From Bugula neritina (Eukaryota > Bryozoa > Gymnolaemata > Cheilostomatida > Bugulidae), in NCBI GenBank assembly GCA_964035545.1, contig OZ037765.1, positions 12,270,698 to 12,334,697 of the forward strand: a stretch of 64,000 nucleotides of DNA. The letters run 5' to 3'. Below are positions 1 through 14,700 of the stretch, in pieces. Position 1 is the first letter of the stretch, and each line of letters begins with the position of its first letter. The position numbers and the translations under genes were made by a program. A model generated the notes under the pieces. That model saw nothing but the letters and a program-made list of their open reading frames with translations, was not told where the DNA came from and made no database searches.

Positions 1-1972
<1,972 letters not shown>

Positions 1973-4734
1973 CAGCATTTTTGTTGGTGACGGAATAGGA
2001 TTTGCTCCATTTCCCAGACCAGCAACCTTTGAAAAACGCTCAGTTTTAGCTTCTTCTATAAGCAACTTGCCCACCTGGAAGGAAACTTTTAGAAGTGATT
2101 TGCGGCCACTGAGCAAATATTTTCATTAAAATACAAATACTAGTTGCTTATGTAAACTTTTTCAGACAGGTTAATCATCACCATTTATTTCTATAATGCG
2201 ACATGAAATTGACACACATACCCGATGTACTTGGTACATCCATGCATTTCATTATTTTGACTGCCGATGAAATAAAAAGAGAAATATAAAAGAGACTTGA
2301 AAAACTTTAAAATTAAGCATTATAATTGCTGATACATGCTGATACAATACTTCTAATAAGCATTTTGTGCACGAGAAAAATAAAGTGAAATGATATTTAA
2401 TGTTGCTAGATCTAATACTACCATATTTAAGTGGCTATGAATAGGATTAAGGTCCATTATACTATTCATATAAAATAATTTCACCTTTTCTCACAAAAAA
2501 TATCAAAAGACTTCAAAGGTGATAAATCCTAGAAAATGAGATGGCTGCAATAAATATATCATTAGCATAAGATTTATGTCATATCACGAGTGAGATGAAT
2601 AATACAGACTCTGGTAATTATCTTATCCATTGCCACAATTTGTACAGCAGTTTAAGGTGCAGAAGCTAACAACCTAGAGCACAAATGACGTGTGCACACT
2701 GTTACGGTTGTGAGCTTGTTTGTAGTAGTTACTACTGACACAGTGGTAGTTGGGCATAGCATAGAATCAGTGTATTTTTTCAGTTGAATTAGTAACATCT
2801 CACTATATAACAATGAATCTAGGAAGTGGTGAGATTACAGCCAGATGAATATTGCAAGGATAATGAGTCATTTTACAAGTTGTTACGCAGCCAAATGCAG
2901 GAGGCAACGGAAAGCAGCCATAAGGGTTTGACTCAGTAGAAGCCACCATGGTGAGATGATTAATAAAAGTCTCACACCTGACAACCACATGTGCATATGA
3001 CACTTTCTATACTATGCACTTGCTATTATATGCACATAATGATCATATAATAAACACAACAATCATAATTATGTAAGTCAAGCAACAACACTCTTGAGTC
3101 TAAATACATCTACTGCGTCAGGCTGTGCTGGGTTTCCCTATATATGTGATAAACAACTTTTCACAACATCTTTCACCTTTTCAAACGTGTTCATGCAGTG
3201 TGTTTCTGGCTTAGCCTTAAAAATTAAAATGCTGATTGTGAGAAACAGAGTTGTGTTGTACAGGAAACTGAATGTCACATTGTATGCTGAAAAAAGGCAA
3301 GAAAATGACAGCTAAGCGCTACACATCAATGTTGTCAACAACTTGCCAAGCCGTTCATGTGAAACTGACAGGGAGAAATAATGGAGCTGAAACAAATAGA
3401 TAGATTTAGTAGATCGTGCAATCATTTATGCAGAAACCTGGCTGATGTATTCATCAAGGCAAGCCTCGTGCTATTTACTGTGCTTATTTGTATGGAGATC
3501 ACATTTATTTCACTGTCTAATAACTGTTCCAGTAGTAATTTTACTGAGATAGTATGCAATACAATGGTTGTCCAATCTGTTTCAGTTTACCGTACCCGCT
3601 TTTCAGTACGAGGAGTCTCTTCCTTTACGGGTGGCCACACAACCTTTCCAACCTTTTTGGGTGGTGGCACTGTCGCGGGAAGAACTGGGGAAGCAAATGA
3701 AGCTTTAACTGTCGCTTGCTTTGTTTTACCTACAAGATACAGAGGTACAATTCTAAGAGCAAAGTAAAGTCTAGTAGCTTTTCAGGAGAAAAAAAAGAAG
3801 GAAAATTGAATAAAGAAAAGCAATTATAATTCAGTGGCATAAAGATGTTTCGTATTCATATTTAACTGTGCTTGTTTAGGAAATTATATGACTAATCTGC
3901 ACATTGTACTAATTTCTGAAATTCTATAAATTATATAAAACCTATATACTTAAAATAGCCCTGACATAAAAAATATGTATTGCCACATAAAATAAGTAAA
4001 AGTAGATAAGGTTATCATGCAAAGATATTAGTAACTAAAACAACCCTGTGCCAACATTAATGAATCTTTCATCAAAATAATGATTTTAGCATAGCCAAAA
4101 GGCATTGTTGACTATCAGAACAACACATACCGTAACATAATAATTCAAGAACATAATTTTTAATTTTGCAACTAAAAGTAAAGAATAATGTATAACCTTT
4201 GTTATCAGAATTTGAAGCTGAAAGATCTGTCTTTCTATACCTAGCACTACTATAAGCAGGGTTATTATCTAACAAAGTTGAGTGAGAAATAGAAGTTTCC
4301 TTCTCTTGTTGTGTAATGTTGGTACCGGACTTGCTGGGTGAAGAAAGTGGAAACAACTCAGCAGAGTTACTACTAGAAAGAGAGCAGGAATTTGATAGTG
4401 TATTGTTAGAATCATGAGCATGTGAAGTTGAAGCTTCAGCGAATCTACCATTATCTTTATTAAAGTTGGATTTTTCTTTTTCTGTAGCATCAGTATTAGA
4501 GGAGCCGGAGGTTACTATAGTAGCCATATGAGGGGCAGCGTAGTGCTGATTATGCTGGGTATTATTGGTGGAAGAAGCTCCAAATCTGCTATCTGAATCA
4601 ACTGCTATACCAGGTGGGCTAGTTTTCTCTGTGATGGATTTCAGCTGCTCATTTAGTCTGGCATTGTCAATTGTTTGCTGCAAGAGTTGGTTTTGTAATG
4701 TTGCACTGTGTAGCTGGGCTTGAAGCAGGCTCAC
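1973..4734 (-). other. MYO15: Last three visible myosin XV exons
   Basis: Exons 4734-4197, 3729-3596 and 2074-1973. The first encodes the Gln-rich heptad-like segment then Ser/Asn-rich sequence. The second encodes a proline-lysine segment with [14 protein letters not shown]. The third encodes [17 protein letters not shown] and stops at ATGCTG|GTAACT. For the middle exon, the donor at 3596 (CGG|GTACGG) keeps the frame open into the third exon; the donor five bases further on (ACG|GTAAAC) would give an early stop. These lie where proline-rich linker precedes the SH3 domain in family members. Confidence 0.7.
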
Positions 4735-7700
4735 CTAAACATCAGAATACAACATAAAATTTAAAAAATAAATTAGTCAGTGCTGTTTGCTAAAAATATC
4801 GAAATACCACTATTAGCAACAATAAACTGCAGAATGGGTTTTTTGGGCTACAGAAGCATAGATTATTTAAAAGATGGTGCTAGTGCAGAGTGATGAAAGC
4901 TTTATTTCTTTTACTAGAATTAGTGACTTTACAACAGCTTCTATAACAACAACTTCAATACCTGGTTTTGATATTCACTAAACGAATGATGGAGTGTTGG
5001 CGGCAATATGGAGTGGTGACTTACTGAAGAAGGAGATATGGGAAGTCCATATGAATATGGATAACAGATGGGTGCTGAGACTATTGGCACTGGGACACAA
5101 ACTGATGATGGGACGGACAAGGATGAAACTGAAACGGAGGGGGTCAAATGGGCTAGGTTAGAAGTATGAACTTCTGTAACTTGGTTTCTTGTAGTTGTAA
5201 TAGTTGAACTTTTGTACAGAAAGGGAACAGGCTGTTTAGATGATATGGTAGGAGTTGTGTCTACTTGGTTTTCAAGCTCAAATGGTACAGTCTCAGAATC
5301 AATTGGAGCAGATAGAAGGCCAATAGGAACAGTTTGTACACTTGAAGTGGGTTGCTGTAGCGAACATGTTGAAATTTCCACGTTTTCAAGCAAAAATGTT
5401 GATTTGCCTGAAACAGTAGTTGTACAGCTGTGTGGTTTGTCGAGCTTGGAGTGTTGTTTGCTCTTGGTAGCAAAACTAGAGCTATTCTGTGGTGAAGGAA
5501 TGGCATTTTCATTGCTTTCCTTGTTGGTTGTAAAAAGTGGTTGTGATCTGACAGAACGTAGTTTTCGAATTACATCAACAAAAAGTTCGGCTCCTTCAGA
5601 TTGTGACTTAATAGATGTAGAAAATGCATGAGGTCGAGGAGAGATCTTTGAAACTTGTTCAGTTGAGGTAGAAGAGCTCATGTGTGGCATACATTGACTT
5701 GATGCAGTTTCAGGGCAATCTTTTGATTTGCTATCAGTTGAACACGTTTGCTGTACTGATTGTGGTGATTGTTGCAAATTATTAAAAGCTGTGACTGCTG
5801 GTTGAAGGGGAGTAGTTGAAGTTGAGCAAATACCATTTGATGAGAAACTTTTTAAACTATTCTGTTTCATTGGAGTTTTGTTAGATGACATTTTACCTAA
5901 ATTAGAACGAGCTTTATTTAGCCATAACGGTGCTCCCACATCTGGAGCTGCACTTTGTAGCAATTGCTCGTTTTTCTTCTGATTGTGTTCACATGCTTTA
6001 GGGAGAGATTTCAAATTTAAAATTGCATTTTGTAAAATGTCTACTGGATTATCTTGTGGCATTTGTTGACTGTGAGCATCTACTTTTCCTTTCTCAAATT
6101 TAGAGCTTTCACTGGTTTTAGAGATGATTTTAGTTTGATATGATTGTTTTTCAGGACTTCCTTTTACCTTGCCAATGCCCCTTTCAATATTACTGGTACT
6201 TGCCATAACATTCTGAGAGGCAGCGACACGTGGCGGTGTGTTGCTGCCAACAGCCATTAATGTGTTGCTTTTAGAAGTCTGAAGATCAGCCATTTTTTGA
6301 GAAAAAAGACGTTTGAGCAGCAAGTCTCTAACCCGTTGCCACATTCTACGTGCTTTGCTAGATCTAACTGTATTTTCAGTTTCAGAAGCTTGCACTACCT
6401 TTGGTTTGAGTATCTTCATGGTAATAAGAAGTCTTGTCCAGCTAGTGTCGGCATCTCTTCTAAGAGCCTTCTTTCTAGGAATAATAATCTTCACAGGAGG
6501 TTCATCTGGATTTACTTTTTCCCAATAAATTTGTTTATTTGTTAATGGCTCATTTTCTTTATTAGTTCTGAGCTTTGAGGAAGCTTGCCATGCTGGAAGA
6601 TCTTGATCTGCCAATTTTGCATGAGTATAGCTGCTAAACTGGGTGGTATGCAAATGCACAGACCTAGCCTTTGATGTTAGGTCTGTGTCTTCAGAAAATC
6701 TACAACTTTCCCCAGATTTGTGACTGATGTCCATATCAACATAGCCATTACTTTTGGGCTTGTCAATGGCAACTACCGAACACCTACTTTTATAATTTTT
6801 CTTTTCTTCTGTCGTCACTGCGGAGGCCATTTTCTTAGAGTCTAATGCTCTATCTGTTTCTTTTTCATTGTCAAATAGTTGTGCTCGATTGATTGATACA
6901 TCTCTCTTAGCTCCTTCCATCCTCTTAGCTTCTTTAGCAAGATAATTAGGCAGCTCAGAACATTCAAGTGAGTCAGTCTCAACCTTCTGGCTCACCTCAA
7001 GCCTCGCTTTATGCTTTTTTCGCTTAGGAGCCTTTCCTCTCGTCAATCCTCCACTTTTGGTTCTGACAACATTGGTATCATCTGAATTATAATGACTCTC
7101 ATTGCTAGATGACCCTATTTCAGAAATTTCAACATCTTCATCCACTTGCGATAACAAAGTTGGAACTTCAGTTGCAACATTTTTATTTGTATCCCCATTT
7201 TCAGGTTTTACTACGCATGCAGAAGAGAAAAGTTGACTGGCTAAATTTGTAATTTTAGAATTGGCATTTAATTTGATGTGAGCATTGCTACTGTTTTCAA
7301 ACATATTCCAGATAGTAGGACCAGTTGGGTGAGGTGGGCGTTTGACCATTCTAATGGTGGGAGGGGCATTAAGATTATTGAGAGATGATGGAGGAGAGAT
7401 ACGCAAGTGCTTAGGAAGATCCTGCTCAGAGTATGAAAATGGAGAAGTGCCATGGAGATAAGATGACATTTTGCCTTTACATTTATCAGAAGTAGAAAAC
7501 TAAAACAAAAAAAATAAGATAATAAGAGCTTATTAAAATAAGTTGGTAATATTGCATATACTTTCCTTCATTGACTATTACATAAATAATTAAATTTACA
7601 ATATTTCAACAGTCAGCAACCATTTTCGTATAAAACTTATACTGTGAAGGGTTAGCTGACTTACACCCTTCTCTAATAAAGTTCTCACCTGATCTTTAGA

Positions 7701-10700
7701 TACATCTTGATCTAAAAGTACACACACAAAAAGACAAATTACCATAATAGCACAATATACCACTATGTAACATATCTAGCCTACGCTTTACAAGCAACAG
7801 ATGGTATTCTTAAAAAATTGAGTACACCAAAAATTTATATGCCAGAGACTCTACAAAAAAATGTGACAACATATAGCTTATTCTCATAGACTCACGAGTA
7901 TAATAACATGTAAGCCTCAGTGAATATATAGATTTTACAATGGATTTTTAATGCAAAATACATTATAAGTGAAGTACTATTGCTAATAGTAGAATCACTG
8001 ATACATTGATATTTAATTCCGCATACAAAATACAAGCAATACAAATAACCATGCAATATCAAATAAGTTTTAATTCATCACAACTTACTATTATTGTTAT
8101 TGGTACTTTGAGGAGTTGTGGTCACTGCTAGGGTATCATCATCTTCTCCTTTTAAACAAGCTTTAAGTGTGTCAACACACTCCAATGAATTCAGCAGTTG
8201 ATTGGAACCATTTATATTGCTCACCCAATCATCAGCCCCAGTCTATTGCGAATACAAGTTCAAGAGATAAAAGAAATGATTTTATTGGTACACGATATTT
8301 AATGACTCAAATAACATAACTACAAGACTTGTACTATATCGTTGCATTTGATACTAAAGCACAAATCAATGGGCACAAATAGGTAGAGAATCAGAAATAG
8401 GAGGTCTACCAGACAAAGTCCTAAATCTTGGTCTTCATTTCCCCTGAGAGATTGTTTGAGAGCGGCTGGATTATTTAGGCTGTGGGATGCACCATCATAT
8501 ATAATGGGATCAAACACCTTGTCTACCCAGTCATCCAAGTCAGCCGTAGAATCAACTGTGGAAATGCTTTTTCCTACAAAACCGAGAAACAACTCTGAAC
8601 ATAAGCAAGTAGTCAATCACTACATGAATAATATAGTAAACTATTAAGTACAAGATATTAGTGTTACTTTCCAACAGCAAACAATATAGCATATACTTCA
8701 CACAACAATGCATAAGAAATTACTCTACGCAAAGAGGTTTGAATACAGTTCTGACATATACCTCGTTTAGCTGCCACATTGTGTGGTGAATTTCCACTAG
8801 CAAGAGGTTGCAAGTTGACCCGATTTGAGACACGACTGTATCTGCTATCACTCATTCCCTGTATCTCTTCATTAATCTCGAGCATTATATCTTGATGAGA
8901 CTTGGGTGCCTCTTGCGTGCTTGGTGCGTGGAAACTGCTACCCTCAAATGAATCAGGAGGGCTCAGGCTAGATTTATCTACAGGGTAATGGCCGGGTGCA
9001 TTGGCATGCATATATCGTGAGTTTAAGCTTGCTGAGGTAGATAGTGCTTTGAGTGGTGCAGTATTCGGGGCAGTTGTGTATCTCTCATTCATACGTGAAT
9101 TCGGTGTCGGCTGAGCAACCTGATCTTGAAATGTCACATTAGTAGGCTTCCTTAGTCTGCTCCCACCTGTGCATGCAATGATAAGGTGATAACCAACTGA
9201 GCATGGACTATGTGTTGTTATATACAGGCTGGCCCTTTGACCAATAGTCTTTGAGGGAACATCGTCATCAAAGCAATGAGAGTGACTAACACCAAGAAAT
9301 TTAAACCCAGTTAATATTGTAAATTTCCAATGATATTATTTTCATGCATAATTACAACAACTTGATGTTAAACTGATTTTGTATTGAGAAAATTGGTGAA
9401 AGTTATACTATATTGATAAACAAAGATCCACTGAACAATAACCTTTGCTCACTACACCCTCAAATATTTGTCCAGGTCTAGGGCTTTGTTAGCATAGTAA
9501 TTTTTCATGCCAGTAACAGCAAAAAACTCAAAAGACAAATTGTGAAAAAATTACCTTCATCATATATCTTGATATTCATAAAGCACTGAGTAATGCTAAA
9601 ATATTAATATAACTTAAATAAAAATAAAAACTGTACCATTTTGTGTATTAGAAGTAGCAGATGGTAGTGCATTCTTGGACTGACTACTGTTGGGTATGTA
9701 TGGAGCAGAGAAAGCACCTTTCTCTAAGTACCTGCAAAGTAAATATGATGCCAAAATTTGAATTGTAGACTGCATTCAATAAATGCACATCTCTTCTACT
9801 ACTGCCTGTATTAACAATTATTTCTAGTGCTTTATAAGTTTGAATGTAGAATGTGCATTTTGATAAAAACATTATTGACAACAAACCTGCTATTTAAAAT
9901 GCTGTCATGAGACATTCCAGGCATATCAACTAACAGTGGCCTTTCATTGAGCTTACTTTGACTCTTGGGTTTAGCTGAAGAGCCAGAGACCTGTTTACCG
10001 TGACCATCAGTAACCGTCCCAGCCTGCTGACCTCTGTCTGAGGGCTGAACACCAGCTATGAAATATGATGAACCATTTTGCTGAGGGCTAGCCATCATAG
10101 AATGAGGCTTACGCACAATCCTCAAATTATCTCTAACAGAGGAAATGCTACTCTCTGCTTGACCAGATTCAAAAGAGAACGCTGATTCAGAAGCTTCAAA
10201 CGATGGCTGCCGGTTTATGTCTGGCCTGTGCGGTCTAAAACAGCATAATATTATCTAACATGAGTTTGTTAATTTTTTCCTGAAAGAATTTTTTATTTAA
10301 TTGATACAATTTCTTAATTCTAACATATAAATGCAAACACAGACATTAAACATCATTTAACACTTGCATTAGTATAAGCAAGGATTTTTACTTTACACCA
10401 GCTTGATTTCCGAACAAATAAGTAAAATCTATCAGCTTCAAAAATCATAAACTGCTGATTGCAAGATTTGCTAGGTCTATAATTCACACACTGCTTATAG
10501 CCTGTGAGAAATACAACATTGAATGATATCCAATAAATAGGTATTTAAATAATTAGTCCAGGATTACATGTGACCTTGACATTGAGAGAGTTTAGTACAA
10601 TTACAACTGTAAATCTAAAATTAGTTTACTAATCATCATACTAAAGCTACTATCCTAAGAAATGACTTATTCTATTTCATTGGAAAATGTAAAACTAGTG

Positions 10701-11718
10701 TTTGTTCTGCGTCTATGACTCACACAAATGTATATAGCGTATAAACACCTGTTTCTAGATAGCCTGGAGGACTTAAGTTTACTGACAGACTCAGTGCTGG
10801 CTGACACTAGAAACGGAGCTACTGTATGAGGGACACCAGGGGGCACTTCTATCTCTCCAATGAGATCCAACATATAGTCTGACCCAGCCACCTCATATAT
10901 TGCATTGTCATCATGGAGCTGAACAGTCCAGCCATATCTGTTCTCAAACAGTCCACTGAAAACAATTGAATTATTCTTAACCAAATCAACAAACACACGC
11001 TACTTCACTTACACCATAGTAACTTTTAGAAGTTAGAACACATAGGACAATTAATTAGAAAGTAAAACACAGCAAAAATACTGTAACAAAAAGAAAAATG
11101 GAACAAAATGTAGATTTTACAGACAAAATATTACAAGTGGCATTTCAATAAAATGCTTTCCTAATTCACTGTTTGGTATAACTAATCAACTTGAAGTATC
11201 ACAATATTATGCTTTTGAAAACATTTTGGAGTTGCTTTATTAAAAAATAAGTAAACTATCAATCAAAAGTCATTTTCATTATGGCTTGTGATGGCAAGTC
11301 ATAATTTCAAGAAATTTTTGTTGATATTTAAAAAAAAATCAACTATATAATCTTGAAAAAAGTGAAATCACCAAACATTAGCCCACAGGAGAAACATATT
11401 TTAGGACTACGTTAGCGTCTTGCCATTTAACCTTTTAGTTTGTTTGGTTTGTTTTATGGGAAAGTAATTCATTCTGTTATCTGTTTTGTAAACAGAAGTG
11501 AACCATATCAGCAGCTAAATTGGGTGTGGGAGCAGTTTCCAGCATGCCATCGATAAACTACTCTAGAGATAAGCTTGGAATAAATTTTACACCAATACAA
11601 TGCCTTGTTAGTTTCTATATCATAAAATAAGTGAACATTAGGAATGTATTAATAGTATTAACTGAATATTATGTGCATCAGCTGCAACATGAGCAAATTT
11701 TTAAACTCTTGTTTGCTT

Positions 11719-11781
<63 letters not shown>

Positions 11782-14700
11782 ACATATTTAACGGCAGCCT
11801 ATCTTTATATTTTAGTAAATAGTACGATTCTCAGAAATTTACAGAATGCTTAAAATTGTCAATTTGCTCAACATTGGAATTTTGGGATGAAACATATATA
11901 CTCAATTTTAGGAACAAACTTCAAATTATCCCTCGCTCGATTAGTAAACTTACTTGTAATACTAACTGAATGTGAGGGCAGCCATTTTTATCTTATATTT
12001 TAGTTTTCACGTCTATTTCCCATTAGTATATGCAGAAATAAACTAAGTTACACTCATATTGTTTGAAATAAAAGAAAGCAATTTTCGAACAACTAGGAAG
12101 ATAATCTTAACACCAACCATGCACATAATGCTAGTCTAGCACAATCCTCTCCAGTAAACCAGGAATCCACATGGCAGTTAACAGAGTTACCACGTGGTAG
12201 TTGTACTGAAAGTGCTATTTTAGAAGTTTTCCTAGATGCGTGCCATTCCAAGAGAGTGGGTGGATAGTAACGAGGGGTAGGGTAGTCATGGGAATAACAT
12301 CTTAGTAGTTTGTGCTGGCAAATGGTCTTGAAACCATTGAATGCCTGGTCAGACGCGTACCTGTAAGTATATCAAACACTTACAGCAACTTACAGACATG
12401 TGACTTCTGCTCCAAGCAGTGTAGTAGCAGGGAAGCAGTTATATGTAACATAGTAAAGGTTTACACATTAGTTATAGTTTTATAGCTTAAGCATTTAACA
12501 AAGGATAAAGATGGTCTAGTAATTTAGTAGAAATTTATACAACTCACTCATAGCTTACTCCATTAATATAAATTAAATAAATGATACAACTTTTAAAACG
12601 ATTTAGCAAATTCAAAACACCTGGTCTGTTTAGCTTTTGACGATTTTGAATAACAGATTGTAACAAATCTAAGAAATTTGCCTCAAAATGTTTAAATAAA
12701 ACCTAAATAGATAATTTTATGTATTAGTTTTGATAAGTAAGGGTAGTTTTAAAAACCTTAAAATGCATGAAAAATAAGTTAATGGGAAAAATAATAGAGA
12801 ATTTGGCTATTTGCAAAAACAAACAAGTACACGAAGATCTAGCAATAAGCCTTTGGCTTGTAATAGACAAAGTTTCTTCTTTCCAAAGTAGGCCTGGGGT
12901 TTTGCTAAGCACAAACAGGTATACTGACAGACCAATTGCGAGGGTAACACAGGGTGTTTTGCAGAACAAAGTCAACTCTGAAACTCACCGATAATTTTTG
13001 TGTAAACAGCTATTAGCTCTCCCGCAGCCATTATCAGTCCAATAATGTTTAAATTCACCAGGTTAAAAATTGCCTAAAGGCTGTTTAGCAGTAAAATACA
13101 TTTATGAGAGCATACCTATAAACTATTATCATATCTGCCAGAGTAACAAGAGTTAGTCTACTTATAGTTAGAAGATAATGGGACAAAAGGAATGAGTCCT
13201 TAGAAACATATAAGTATCTGTGTACATATTATAATATTGATTGATAATATTTATAGTTGCTTGAAGTTATTAGCTTTAGTGCAGTGAACTTTCAAAGAAT
13301 AAACCTAAACCTAGAACACTAACAATGTACGTCAACAGTCATCATTCAAATCTATTAAAATACTAAATATGCTTACCAAACAAATAATCTGGCTACAAAT
13401 TGAAATTGAAATTATTTTGTTGTGAGATCAATAAACTGTAAGCAAAACAATCTACTGTTAGAGCAATGACCTACTTGAGCAGGTACTTGTAAAGGTCAGC
13501 ACTTGGCGGCAGCACGCTAAGACACATTGACATCAGATGAGAGATCTTACTACGGCTTATGTCAGATTGGTGTTTAGCCCACATTTGGACACAAATCTAT
13601 TAAACAGAATTATTATTATAAGGATGTTTATTCAGTGTTCAGCAGCCTAACATTAGCATAATATAAAACTGTTCTTCAGTAAGAAGTCATGTTTAACAAA
13701 CACAATTATGTTTGATTTGAAACTTTAGATCTTCTGGTTAGGAAATCTCTGATATAAGCGTCTAAAGACTTTTACTAATAGGATAACAATGCATATGAAG
13801 AGGTTGAGGATAAATAGGGGAGAGAAGAGTCATTCCATAAGCAGCTCCGAGTTGGGGATGACTGAGTGCAATAGTTTGGGATTCTCAAGTTTGGAGTTCC
13901 AAGTTCCAGCTTAAACCTCCAAATCCAAACTCAAGAGTCTCAAACTATTGCACTCAGTCACCCCCAACTCGGAGATGCTTAAAGAATGATTAGGGAGAGA
14001 AGGCCTGTGTCTGCTGACCTGTACAAACAACTCATCAGAAAGAGCTGGTAGACTGAGAACCTGCTGTATTATGTAGTTACCGAGTAGCACCTCTCTCTGT
14101 TCCGACATGGTAGCGTCATACATGAACCTCAGCACCTGTGAATACCAGGATAATCTATGCACCATGTGCAGGCTTGACCAACATCAGTATAATTGTAGCA
14201 ATAGCAAGTTAGGGGAAAAACTACTCTTTAAAAATCTTATAACTTTCAGATCTCATTTGAAGCTCGTGATATAAATTTTTAAAAGTGAATATGATACTGA
14301 TACCTCGAATCTTAACAGAAGTATTAACTAATATGTTTATATGTTATGATGATTTGCTAATATATAAAAATTATTGAAGCACACAATTGTTTTGATTATA
14401 CAGCAGCAACTTTTTAAAAAAATAGCAGTATTTTAAAAGCTTGTTTAAAGAATATTGTGTTACAGACATGTTCCTCATAACTCTCAATATTAAAGACCCA
14501 ACACTACAGCTTATCTGCTTTAATTAATTTAAAAGGTAAACACCAAAAATTAATTTATTAAGGCAACAAAATTGTTAATGAAACAGCTTGAAAGAAGTGT
14601 CTGTTAAGGTTTGTCTACATTTGTACATTTCTTTAAAAGCACAGTTATTAAAACCAGTTAGTACTAATCATGAATCATGATAACAGTTATACTTTAACAA

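Noticed and set aside
3381-3767. 128-codon plus-strand open frame
   Set aside because: It is antisense to a phase-consistent myosin XV exon (3729-3596) and has no family features.
5212-5631. 139-codon plus-strand open frame
   Set aside because: Antisense shadow of the giant myosin XV linker exon.
13911-13980. Extension of the MyTH4 exon past 14019
   Set aside because: The donor CAG|GTCAGC at 14019 joins exactly to 13596, and the sequence beyond is the fold-back MITE.
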